Part shown: positions 25,565 to 33,883 of the stretch, in pieces
Numbering within the stretch: the first letter of the stretch is position 1
Layout of the letters: every line of letters begins with the position of its first letter
Assembly: GCF_029350945.1 (NCBI RefSeq)
Contig: NZ_JARKMS010000001.1
Span: 374,375 to 438,374, forward strand
Direction of reading: 5' to 3'
Length of the DNA: 64,000 nucleotides
Origin: Maribacter huludaoensis
GTDB lineage: Bacteria > Bacteroidota > Bacteroidia > Flavobacteriales > Flavobacteriaceae
Translations under genes and position numbers: made by a program
The notes under the pieces: generated by a model
Databases searched by the model: none
Seen by the model: only the letters and a program-made list of their open reading frames with translations
Told to the model about the DNA's origin: nothing

Positions 25565-26281
25565 ATGGGTATATTTAAGGTAACTCCTTTACGAAAAAGA
25601 CAATTTATTGGTGGTCTAATAGGTATTCTTATTGGCGCAGGTATTATTGGTTTTTTTTCATTGAAATCATCAGAAGAATATATTTCATTGGGTCCAATGA
25701 ATAATGGTCATGAAGAAATTTCATGTGTAGTTTGCCATGCAGATGCTAATGGAAACTTAGTGCAACAAATACAATCAAATATTTCACATGCAGCTGGCAT
25801 ACGTGAAAAAAGTGTTGATTTTGGCTCAAAAGATGTTACCGTTAAAAATTGTTTAGAATGTCATGACCGCCCTAATGACAGGCATCCAACATATAGATTT
25901 TCGGAACCTCGCTTTAAAAAGGCAATTAAGAATATAGATGCTACAACCTGTATTACTTGCCATTCAGAACATAATGGTGAGCGTGTAAGTCTTAAGGCGG
26001 TTAATTACTGTATGAATTGTCATCAAGATTTAGAAGTCGAAAATGACCCCGTAGATGTTCCGCATTCAGAATTAATTGCGAAAGAACAGTGGTTTACTTG
26101 TATTCAATGCCATGATTTTCATGGAAATCATAAGTATGTTGTGCCTACCAAACTGAACGACACCATTCCTTTAGATAGAATTCAAGTCTATTTAGAAGGT
26201 GGAGAAGATCCCTATGGTAGCGATAAAAAGTATTTGGGCCTATCTGAGCCAGAATGGATTAAAACACTTCAAAAGAAATAG
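25565..26281 (+). CDS. membrane-anchored pentaheme cytochrome c
   Basis: 238 residues. One N-terminal membrane helix (about 14-32) and then five CxxCH heme motifs starting at C54, C96, C129, C149 and C179, in a cytochrome c3/NapC-NrfH-like pattern. Periplasmic electron carrier. No catalytic partner such as NrfA is present. Last of the five-gene cluster, followed by a 243-bp promoter region. The terminal acceptor cannot be read from sequence. Confidence 0.85.
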   Translation: MGIFKVTPLRKRQFIGGLIGILIGAGIIGFFSLKSSEEYISLGPMNNGHEEISCVVCHADANGNLVQQIQSNISHAAGIREKSVDFGSKDVTVKNCLECHDRPNDRHPTYRFSEPRFKKAIKNIDATTCITCHSEHNGERVSLKAVNYCMNCHQDLEVENDPVDVPHSELIAKEQWFTCIQCHDFHGNHKYVVPTKLNDTIPLDRIQVYLEGGEDPYGSDKKYLGLSEPEWIKTLQKK

Positions 26282-26310
26282 CTTACATACATCTTTCTAG
26301 TTTTAGTAGC

Positions 26311-26501
26311 TACGTAATTATACTTTTTTACGTAAGAACTACTTATTTCTGTTTAAGTACTGTTTATTAGTTGTTTACGTAAATAAAACTGCGTTTTGGC
26401 AGTTTACAATATGGCGTAAAAAGATACTTATTTATGTGCTAGGACATTATAGGTATTTAGTCATTACGTATACATTTGCTTTAAATAAGTATTAATACGT
26501 A
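26311..26501 (+). promoter_or_regulatory. nrtA promoter region with repeated TACGTA boxes
   Basis: TACGTAA at 26311, 26329 and 26376; TACTTAT at 26340 and 26425; TACGTAT at 26465-26471 running into the exact -7 element TACATTTG at 26471-26478; then ATAAGTA 26485-26491 and ATACGTA 26495-26501 in the leader. The most box-dense upstream region in the window. Confidence 0.7.
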
Positions 26502-26524
26502 GTTAAATTTTAAAACATACTAAT

Positions 26525-27913
26525 ATGAAAACCATTTTTAACCGAGCAACATTACTCGCAACAGTAGCGACAGTGCTTATGTCATGTGGCGGAAAAGACG
26601 CTAAAAAGGCAACAACAAATACAGAAGAAGCTGTAGCCTCAAAAACTAAAATGCTGGATATTGAAAAGCCACAGTTAACTTTTGGTTTTATAAAGTTGAC
26701 CGATATGGCACCATTGGCCATTGCAAAAGAAAAGGGCTTTTTTGAAGAGGAAGGACTTTTTGTTTCGGTAGAAGCACAATCTAACTGGAAAAATGTATTG
26801 GACCGTGTTATTGACGGTCAGTTAGACGGTTCGCACATGTTGGCAGGCCAACCAATTGCTGCAGGGGCAGGTTTTGGTAGACAAGCAGAATTGGTTACTC
26901 CGTTCTCTATGGATTTAAATGGAAATGGAATTACGGTATCTAATGACGTTTGGTCAAAAATGAAACCAAATGTACCTGCAGATTCAGATGGTAAGCCAAT
27001 TCATCCTATTAAGGCAGATGCATTAAAACCTGTAATTACCTCTTATAAAAATGAAGGGAAGCCTTTTAAAATGGGAATGGTTTTCCCGGTATCTACCCAT
27101 AATTACGAATTGCGTTATTGGTTGGCTGCAGCAGGTATTCACCCTGGTATGTACACTGCAGATAATGTACAAGGGCAAATAGATGCCGAGGTTTTACTTT
27201 CTGTTACACCTCCGCCACAAATGCCGGCTACATTGGAGTCTGGTACTATTTACGGATACTGTGTAGGTGAGCCTTGGAACCAACAAGCGGTATTTAAAGG
27301 TATTGGTGTTCCAGTTACTACTAATTATGACATTTGGAAGAATAATCCTGAGAAAGTATTTGTAATGACCAAGCAGTTTGTAGAGCAGAACCCTAATACG
27401 GCAATTGCGGTTACAAAAGCATTGATCAGAGCGGGTAAATGGTTAGATGAGCCTTCCAATAGAGCAGAAGCGGTTGAGATTCTTTCTATGTCTCAATATG
27501 TAGGTGCGCCAAAAGAAGTATTGGCAAATTCTATGACCGGTACTTTTGAATTCGAAAAAGGAGACAAGCGAGAAATGCCAGATTTCAATGTATTCTATAA
27601 GTACAACGCAACATATCCTTTCTATTCTGATGGTATTTGGTTCTTAACTCAAATGCGTAGATGGGGACAAATTCCAGAAGCTAAAACTACAGACTGGTAT
27701 GCTAGTACCATTAAGGATATCTACAGACCTGATATTTGGAAAAAGGCTGCGGATCTTTTGGTTGCCGAAGGTCAAATTCCTGCAACGGATATACCTGCAA
27801 CAGATGGCTACAAAGCCCCTACGGCAGATTTTATAGACGGTACTACCTATGATGCCAAAGATCCAATTGGATATATCAATAGTTTTTCTATAGGTAACAA
27901 AGACAAAAAGTAA
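26525..27913 (+). CDS. nrtA: nitrate ABC transporter substrate-binding lipoprotein
   Basis: 462 residues of the NrtA/CmpA family. Lipobox near residue 20 (TVLMSCGGK). Family landmarks: [53 protein letters not shown]. It captures nitrate (possibly nitrite or bicarbonate in paralogues) in the periplasm. First gene of nrtABCD-porin, 33 bp before nrtB. Nitrate specificity is inferred from neighbours. Confidence 0.93.
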   Translation: MKTIFNRATLLATVATVLMSCGGKDAKKATTNTEEAVASKTKMLDIEKPQLTFGFIKLTDMAPLAIAKEKGFFEEEGLFVSVEAQSNWKNVLDRVIDGQLDGSHMLAGQPIAAGAGFGRQAELVTPFSMDLNGNGITVSNDVWSKMKPNVPADSDGKPIHPIKADALKPVITSYKNEGKPFKMGMVFPVSTHNYELRYWLAAAGIHPGMYTADNVQGQIDAEVLLSVTPPPQMPATLESGTIYGYCVGEPWNQQAVFKGIGVPVTTNYDIWKNNPEKVFVMTKQFVEQNPNTAIAVTKALIRAGKWLDEPSNRAEAVEILSMSQYVGAPKEVLANSMTGTFEFEKGDKREMPDFNVFYKYNATYPFYSDGIWFLTQMRRWGQIPEAKTTDWYASTIKDIYRPDIWKKAADLLVAEGQIPATDIPATDGYKAPTADFIDGTTYDAKDPIGYINSFSIGNKDKK

Positions 27914-27946
27914 GCACATTTATTCATTGACTTTAAACAAATTATT

Positions 27947-29047
27947 ATGGAGCAAGAAATGGTCTTAAAAAACGAAAAAAGCATGTCTGCAAGTTTTAAG
28001 CAGTTACTTTTAAAACTTACACCAAGTGTAAAAAAGGATGGCATTATAAAATCTATGAAGAATGCTGGGATAACACTTCTATCCATCTTATTGTTTATAG
28101 GTTTATGGCATATGGGATCTAAAGCCCTTTACAACAAAGAGGCAGATTACAAGGTAGAAAAAGCGTTGCAAGAACGGGGCGAAGAAGCTGCAGCGGCAGA
28201 GCGAGCTTGTATAGAGTCTGGTGATAGTAGTTGCCAGCCCAACACCCTACCATCACCTACACAGGTATGGGCATCTTTAAAATCTTTGGTCGCAGATCAC
28301 CAAGTTATAAAAGCGGACAAGGCTGCCTTTGCGGAAAAGTTGTCGGCTACCAATGAAAAATTAATTGCTCAGGGCAAAGATCCTATTGTTTATACGGGTA
28401 GGGCGTCATTTATAGATATAGTACTTACAAGTATTAAAACGGTATTTGCAGGTTTTCTATTGGCATTGTTGATTGCTGTGCCCATAGGTATCATAATAGG
28501 TCTTAGTCCGTCTTTACGTAGTGCGTTCAACTGGTTCATCCAAGTTTTTAAACCAGTATCGCCCGTAGTATGGTACTTATTGGTTTTTATGATCGTAAAA
28601 ACGTTGTACATAGGCGATAGTTCAGATAATGCCTTTGTTATTTCTTTTATCAGTGTTGGGCTATGTGCCATGTGGGCAACTTTGGTCAATACGGCAATGG
28701 GGGTATCATCGGTAGATAAAGATTATATCAATGTAGCCAAAGTATTGAAGTTAGGCACGTTTCAAAAAGTATTCAAAGTAATACTGCCATCTTCGTTACC
28801 CTTAATTTTTACAGGTCTAAGAATTACCCTTTCTGTTGCTTGGATGGTTTTGATCGCCATTGAATTGCTTGCACAAAGTCAAGGTTTAGGTCTTTTCGTT
28901 TGGGAGGAATTCCAGAATGGTGCAAACGACTCCAATTCAAAAATCATTGTGGCCATGTTTGTCATAGGTATCATTGGGTTTTTATTGGATAGGTTGATGT
29001 TGACCGTACAGAACATGGTTTCTTTCAACAAAAACGAGATGGCATAA
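27947..29047 (+). CDS. nrtB: nitrate ABC transporter permease
   Basis: 366 residues of the BPD_transp_1 fold with about six membrane helices. The EAA-type loop is visible in [25 protein letters not shown]. Longer than cyanobacterial NrtB because of an extra region of about 80 residues (about 65-145) between the first and second helices, with charged repeats and two cysteines ([14 protein letters not shown]), predicted periplasmic. Pairs with NrtC/NrtD. Confidence 0.92.
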   Translation: MEQEMVLKNEKSMSASFKQLLLKLTPSVKKDGIIKSMKNAGITLLSILLFIGLWHMGSKALYNKEADYKVEKALQERGEEAAAAERACIESGDSSCQPNTLPSPTQVWASLKSLVADHQVIKADKAAFAEKLSATNEKLIAQGKDPIVYTGRASFIDIVLTSIKTVFAGFLLALLIAVPIGIIIGLSPSLRSAFNWFIQVFKPVSPVVWYLLVFMIVKTLYIGDSSDNAFVISFISVGLCAMWATLVNTAMGVSSVDKDYINVAKVLKLGTFQKVFKVILPSSLPLIFTGLRITLSVAWMVLIAIELLAQSQGLGLFVWEEFQNGANDSNSKIIVAMFVIGIIGFLLDRLMLTVQNMVSFNKNEMA

Positions 29048-29064
29048 TTTATAAAAAGAAGAGC

Positions 29065-29904
29065 ATGGCATACTTAGAACTAAATAATATATACAAAACC
29101 TATGGTGAAGGAGATGGAAGTACAGAAGTACTGTCTAACATTAACCTTACCATGGATGAAGGAGAATTTGTTGCCATTGTAGGGTTTACGGGTAGCGGTA
29201 AGACCACCTTGGTAAATTTGATCAACGGCTTGTTACAGCCAACAAGCGGCGAAGTACTTTTTAAAGGAAAACCGGTAACCGATACTAGCCATGAACGTGG
29301 AGTTATTTTTCAAAACTATTCGCTATTGCCATGGTTAACTGTTGGGCAAAATATTTACATGGCGGTAAAAGAAGCTTTTCCAAAAGAAAGCAAAGCAGAT
29401 TTAATGAAAAGGGTAAAAGAGTATGTGGCTATGGTAAGTCTTAGTCCGGCAATCAATAAAAGACCCAAAGAACTTTCTGGAGGAATGCGCCAAAGGGTGG
29501 CGGTTGCACGTGCCTTGGCCATGAACCCTGAGATGATCATTATGGATGAACCTTTAGGAGCTTTAGATGCTTTGACCAGAGGTAATCTGCAAGATGAGAT
29601 CTTGAATATTTGGAGCCAGGACAAGCGTACGGCATTATTGATTACCAATGATGTTGATGAAGGTATTTACATGGCAGATAGAATAATACCTCTTAAGCCG
29701 GGACCAAACGCCACTTTAGGTCCGGAGTTTAAAATAGATATAGAAAGGCCAAGGGATAAAACGGCCATGAATGACAATCCTGTTTACAAGAAAACCAGAA
29801 ATGCCATTATAGAATATCTAATGGACATAGGTGAAGAGAGAAAAACGGTATCTAACGTAGAATATAAATTGCCAGAGCTTACACCAAAAAGTTTTGTCGC
29901 CTAA
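29065..29904 (+). CDS. nrtC: nitrate ABC transporter ATPase (NrtC-like, no regulatory domain)
   Basis: 279 residues, a single ATPase domain. Walker [10 protein letters not shown] (K46), signature LSGGM (137-141), Walker B MIIMDEP (D161-E162). The H-loop histidine is replaced by N195 (LITNDVDEG). Cyanobacterial NrtC carries a C-terminal NrtA-like regulatory domain, absent here. 17 bp after nrtB, 11 bp before nrtD. Confidence 0.92.
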   Translation: MAYLELNNIYKTYGEGDGSTEVLSNINLTMDEGEFVAIVGFTGSGKTTLVNLINGLLQPTSGEVLFKGKPVTDTSHERGVIFQNYSLLPWLTVGQNIYMAVKEAFPKESKADLMKRVKEYVAMVSLSPAINKRPKELSGGMRQRVAVARALAMNPEMIIMDEPLGALDALTRGNLQDEILNIWSQDKRTALLITNDVDEGIYMADRIIPLKPGPNATLGPEFKIDIERPRDKTAMNDNPVYKKTRNAIIEYLMDIGEERKTVSNVEYKLPELTPKSFVA

Positions 29905-29915
29905 AGAATTGGAAA

Positions 29916-30740
29916 ATGAATACAATAGAACAATCTAACGAAGTATATTCAGAGAACGGCATTGTCTACCCATCCAAGGTAATGCTAGATTTGGCCGACT
30001 TAAAAAAAGTGTACCCTACGCCAAAAGGAGATTATGTGGTTCTTGAAGATTTGAATTTACAGATCTTAAAAGAAGAATTCGTAACCATTATTGGGCATTC
30101 AGGATGTGGTAAAACAACCATGCTTTCTATGATAGCAGGTCTTAATCCTATCTCTGGCGGTAATATTTCGGTTTTGGGAAATCCGGTAAAAGGTCCGGGT
30201 CCAGATAGGGGGGTTATTTTTCAATCTCCAAGCTTAATGCCTTGGATGACCGCACTTCAGAATGTTTTATTAGGGGTCAACCAGGTTTTTCCTCAAGCCA
30301 CTAAAGGACAGCGAGAAGACATTGCCAAATACTATTTACACAAAGTAGGTCTTGAGAATGCCTTTCATAAAAAAGCATCAGAACTATCTCAAGGCATGCA
30401 ACAACGTGTAGGTATTGCCAGAGCCTTTGCCATTAAACCAAAAGTATTGTTGTTAGACGAACCTTTTGGAATGCTAGACTCGTTAACCAGGGGAGAGTTG
30501 CAAGATATTCTCATAGAAATTTGGAACAAGGAGAAAATTACGGCGGTCATGATTACCCATGATGTGGATGAGGCCATTTTTTTAGCAGATCGTGTTATAA
30601 TGATGACCAGTGGGCCTAGGGCAAAGATTGGGGATATACTCTCCATTGACTTTGAACGACCACGAACTCGCAAATCTGTCTTGGAAAGCGACGATTATTA
30701 TACCTACAGAAAACACCTAATAGATTTTTTAGAACACTAA
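29916..30740 (+). CDS. nrtD: nitrate ABC transporter ATPase (NrtD-like)
   Basis: 274 residues. Walker [10 protein letters not shown], Walker B VLLLDEP, H-loop H195 retained (MITHDVDEA), but the signature is LSQGM (137-141) rather than LSGGx. With NrtC it should form a heterodimer having one canonical and one altered ATP site. Followed by a porin gene after 34 bp. Confidence 0.92.
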   Translation: MNTIEQSNEVYSENGIVYPSKVMLDLADLKKVYPTPKGDYVVLEDLNLQILKEEFVTIIGHSGCGKTTMLSMIAGLNPISGGNISVLGNPVKGPGPDRGVIFQSPSLMPWMTALQNVLLGVNQVFPQATKGQREDIAKYYLHKVGLENAFHKKASELSQGMQQRVGIARAFAIKPKVLLLDEPFGMLDSLTRGELQDILIEIWNKEKITAVMITHDVDEAIFLADRVIMMTSGPRAKIGDILSIDFERPRTRKSVLESDDYYTYRKHLIDFLEH

Positions 30741-30774
30741 CAAATAACTCAATCAATATTTAAAAATTACGATT

Positions 30775-32055
30775 ATGAAAAAGCAATATCTAATCATCAC
30801 CCTATTGTTTCTAACGGCGAATGCCATATATGCACAATTTACTTTAGATGGGCAGTTTAGGCCAAGAACGGAATACAGACATGGCTTTGGTAGTTTAATA
30901 CCAGATGCGGCAGATGCCGGATTCGCCATTTCTACACGTGCACGTTTAAATGCCAAGTATGAATCTGAGGCGTATCAGTTTTATCTAAGCCTACAAGATG
31001 TAATGGTTTGGGGTGAGAACAGACAAATTCTACCAGATGATCAAAACGATTCTTTTGCAGTATTTGAAGCATGGGCAAATATTAATTTAGGAAAAGGTTG
31101 GTCTACCAAATTGGGCCGTCAAGTGATATCTTATGACGATCAAAGAATATTCGGTGGCCTAGACTGGGCGCAACAAGGAAGAAACCACGATGCGGGACTA
31201 TTGAAGTACAAAAAAGATAAATTTATCTTGGACATAGGTTTGGCCTTTAGTCAAGATTTTGACAACCCAACAGGGTTTCAATCAGTAGGTACGGCATATA
31301 ATACAGCAGGATTTTTTACCTATAAGACCATGCAATATGTATATGCAAAACAACAATGGGACGGTTTTTCGGCAAGTTTATTGGCCCTGAACAATGGCTT
31401 TCAAAATTTTGATGATACAGACGCTGCAGATGGTGTAAGCAATTTACAGACAATTGGTACGCACTTAAATTTAAAACAAGGAAAGTTCAATGCTAATGCC
31501 AACTTGTTTTTACAGACGGGAGAAAGACAAAACGAAGTAAAATCTAGTGCCTATTTATTAGGTTTGGAATTGGGTTATAAAGCAAGTGATAAAGTAGCGT
31601 TGGGTATTGGTACAGAAGTAATCAGTGGTAATAAAGCGGATACTACGGACAAAACGGAAGCATTTTTTCCTTTGTACGGTACCAACCATAAGTTCAACGG
31701 ATTCATGGATTATTTCTACGTAGGTAACCATGCCAATTCTGTAGGTCTTTTTGATATTCACGCAAGTGCAAAATTCGATTTGGGCAAGCAGTCTAGCCTA
31801 TTGGTAAAGGTGTTGAACTTTAGTGGTGAGCAAGAATTACCAAGTGGCGAGAAATCATTGGGTACTGAAATTGATTTGGTATTTGCGAAAAAATTCAAAG
31901 GCTACGGTTTGGCAATCGGGTATTCTCAAATGTTTGCTGCAGATGGTATGTATGAACTTAAGGGAATTACAGATGATCTTGCTGCCAGTAGCCAAAATTG
32001 GGCATGGGTACAGTTAACCATAAAGCCTCAATTTTTAAACACTAAAAAAGAATAG
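30775..32055 (+). CDS. Alginate_exp-type outer-membrane porin
   Basis: 426 residues, signal peptide (YLIITLLFLTANAIYAQ). The mature part starts FTLDGQFRPRTEYRHGF and contains GWSTKLGRQVISYDDQRIFGGLDW, the hallmark of the alginate-export-like barrel family in Bacteroidota. Likely an outer-membrane channel feeding nitrate (or another anion) to NrtA; the role follows from its position as last gene of the nrt operon, before a strong terminator. Confidence 0.85.
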   Translation: MKKQYLIITLLFLTANAIYAQFTLDGQFRPRTEYRHGFGSLIPDAADAGFAISTRARLNAKYESEAYQFYLSLQDVMVWGENRQILPDDQNDSFAVFEAWANINLGKGWSTKLGRQVISYDDQRIFGGLDWAQQGRNHDAGLLKYKKDKFILDIGLAFSQDFDNPTGFQSVGTAYNTAGFFTYKTMQYVYAKQQWDGFSASLLALNNGFQNFDDTDAADGVSNLQTIGTHLNLKQGKFNANANLFLQTGERQNEVKSSAYLLGLELGYKASDKVALGIGTEVISGNKADTTDKTEAFFPLYGTNHKFNGFMDYFYVGNHANSVGLFDIHASAKFDLGKQSSLLVKVLNFSGEQELPSGEKSLGTEIDLVFAKKFKGYGLAIGYSQMFAADGMYELKGITDDLAASSQNWAWVQLTIKPQFLNTKKE

Positions 32056-32080
32056 TATTTGTATTTAAATTAGTTTGGTT

Positions 32081-32124
32081 ATACGGTCTATACAGCACTT
32101 TTTGTATAGACCGTATTTTTTTTA
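32081..32124 (+). terminator. terminator of the nrt operon
   Basis: A 13-bp perfect stem ATACGGTCTATAC (32081-32093) and GTATAGACCGTAT (32104-32116) with a T-run of eight. Confidence 0.92.
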
Positions 32125-32147
32125 AAATTATATGTAATTTAGCTGCA

Positions 32148-32164
32148 TACGTATAATTACTTAT
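32148..32164 (+). promoter_or_regulatory. TACGTAT-N3-TACTTAT direct boxes upstream of the NarL-type regulator
   Basis: TACGTAT at 32148-32154 and TACTTAT at 32158-32164 lie immediately before the TTG start at 32168, suggesting the regulator is itself part of the TACGTA regulon. Confidence 0.5.
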
Positions 32165-32167
32165 ATT

Positions 32168-32842
32168 TTGAGCGAAATAACAAGAATAGTATTGGCAGAT
32201 GATCACGCTTTGGTAAGGGACGGTATACGTTCTTTATTGGAATCAGAATCTGATTTACAAGTGATCGGTGAAGCATCTAACGGTAAAGAGGCCATTGATT
32301 TGGTAGGGGAAGTAAATCCCGATATTTTGATTATTGATATTAGAATGCCCGTTATGAACGGTATTGATGCCGTTGCTGAATTGACGCAAAGTAAATCTTC
32401 GGTGAAAACTATAATCTTGTCAATGCATGATTCTGAAGAGTATATCTTGAAATCCATTAGCTCTGGTGCCAATGGGTATTTATTGAAAGATACTGATAAA
32501 TCAGAGTTCATTAAAGCTATACATACCGTTAGGGAAGGTGGTAAATATTTTAGCGGAGATATTAGTAATGTGTTGGTAAATAATCTTTTGGGCGGTAAAA
32601 ATGAGGTTGTAAAAAAAGAAGAAACACCAAAAAAGTCAGGTGATAATGTCTTTGACCTTACCAATAAAGAATTAAAAGTGCTAGAGTTGGTACTCTCTGG
32701 CTTAACCAATCAACAAATATCAGAGAAACTTCAAAACAGCAAACGTACTATAGAAACACATCGTTTTAATTTAATGCGTAAGATGGATGTAAAAAATCTT
32801 ATTGATCTTTCTAAAAAATCACAGAAGTATAATTTGATTTAG
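32168..32842 (+). CDS. NarL-type response regulator
   Basis: 224 residues with a TTG start; no ATG precedes the receiver domain. Acidic pair D11-D12, phosphoacceptor D57 in LIIDIRMP, Lys in GYLLKDTD, then a C-terminal LuxR-type HTH (LTNKELKVLELVLSGLTNQQIS...KRTIETH). No kinase is adjacent; the NarX-like kinase of the nirB operon is the best candidate partner. NarL-type proteins bind TACYYMT heptamers in 7-2-7 arrangement, similar to the boxes seen throughout this island. Confidence 0.88.
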   Translation: MSEITRIVLADDHALVRDGIRSLLESESDLQVIGEASNGKEAIDLVGEVNPDILIIDIRMPVMNGIDAVAELTQSKSSVKTIILSMHDSEEYILKSISSGANGYLLKDTDKSEFIKAIHTVREGGKYFSGDISNVLVNNLLGGKNEVVKKEETPKKSGDNVFDLTNKELKVLELVLSGLTNQQISEKLQNSKRTIETHRFNLMRKMDVKNLIDLSKKSQKYNLI

Positions 32843-32872
32843 AGATTTTCATTTTATTCTCAATCTGAAAAA

Positions 32873-33586
32873 ATGAGTTGGTATTCAAAAATCAAATTTA
32901 AAATTGAAAAGAAAGATGATTCGCCTGAATTAAAAAGAGGTCAAGTAAAGCAGATTTTAATTTCTGGATTTAAACGAGAATTGCCAGAATTTGATTTTTT
33001 AGAATATAGAAATGGATGTTACACATTCAAGAATACCCGAATAATTAATGGTCGAAATATTTATGAATTTCTTTACGTATTTTTTGCGCTAAAAGATAGG
33101 TACTTTACTTGTTCTGTAGCATCACGAATAAATAAAAATTATTTAAGTTCTAACAGTTATAACACAGGACTAATAAATTCACATATAGACTTGCTTGTTT
33201 TAAAGAAAGGAACTGGAGTTATCCCTGCGGATGAATCTTACTACTTTCATAATGGACAAGTGAAAACCACTACCGAAGTCATTGAGCAAATAATCAATGA
33301 TTTTAAGGAATTTGGAAAACCGTTTCTTCAAAAACAGGCGAAACAATTTGAAAAGAGTGACCTTTTAAAAGCTGGATTTAATTTCATTGAAAATCTTGAA
33401 ATTGACAAATCGAAATTAAATGACGAGTTGAAAAAAGATATAACCTCTGCGGGACGTTTTACATCCAATACTTATTTGAAATTAAAAGCAGAACTACAGA
33501 GTGTAAATGGAATTGATAGGGAAACTCGAAAAAACATACCAAAATTGACTTATGAACTATTGGAATTTTATTGTGGAAATAAATAA
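32873..33586 (+). CDS. hypothetical protein
   Basis: 237 residues, not recognised. Soluble, Lys/Asp-rich, no signal peptide; mixed alpha/beta pattern with a helical C-terminus. It interrupts an otherwise functionally coherent nitrate island between the NarL-type regulator (30 bp upstream) and nitrate reductase, and is AT-richer in feel than its neighbours, so it may be a later insertion. No function is proposed. Confidence 0.6.
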   Translation: MSWYSKIKFKIEKKDDSPELKRGQVKQILISGFKRELPEFDFLEYRNGCYTFKNTRIINGRNIYEFLYVFFALKDRYFTCSVASRINKNYLSSNSYNTGLINSHIDLLVLKKGTGVIPADESYYFHNGQVKTTTEVIEQIINDFKEFGKPFLQKQAKQFEKSDLLKAGFNFIENLEIDKSKLNDELKKDITSAGRFTSNTYLKLKAELQSVNGIDRETRKNIPKLTYELLEFYCGNK

Positions 33587-33811
33587 AATAAGCTACCCTA
33601 AAAACTGAGCTATATGAATGGGGGAAAACAAACGAAGATTTATAGCCTTTATAGAATCAAAATTCTCATGAAAATTAAACAGTTCGTCATGTTATAACGC
33701 GTTATTCCACTTTAACATTATAACACCTTAATTTCCTATTTATTGATTCATTCTCAGTCTAAAAGGAGAATAATTGCGGATCACTCGATTTAATCCAAAA
33801 CATTTACGATA

Positions 33812-33839
33812 AAAAAGTACGTATTTATACGTACTTTTT
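33812..33839. promoter_or_regulatory. 28-bp inverted repeat (13-2-13) in the nitrate reductase promoter
   Basis: AAAAAGTACGTAT-TT-ATACGTACTTTTT. The core TACGTAT-TT-ATACGTA (33818-33833) is identical in layout to the nirB box. It is followed by TATAATTTG (33839-33847), close to TAnnTTTG, and the ATG at 33884. Confidence 0.75.
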
Positions 33840-33883
33840 ATAATTTGCGGTATACTTCTAAACCATTCTTTATCTCTGGTAAA

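Noticed and set aside
32203-32709. 168-codon minus-strand frame opposite the NarL-type regulator
   Set aside because: It mirrors a confidently assigned receiver/HTH gene and shows no domain of its own.
33845-33883. TTG start for the nitrate reductase
   Set aside because: It overlaps the -7-like promoter element; the ATG at 33884 starts just before the conserved cysteine motif.
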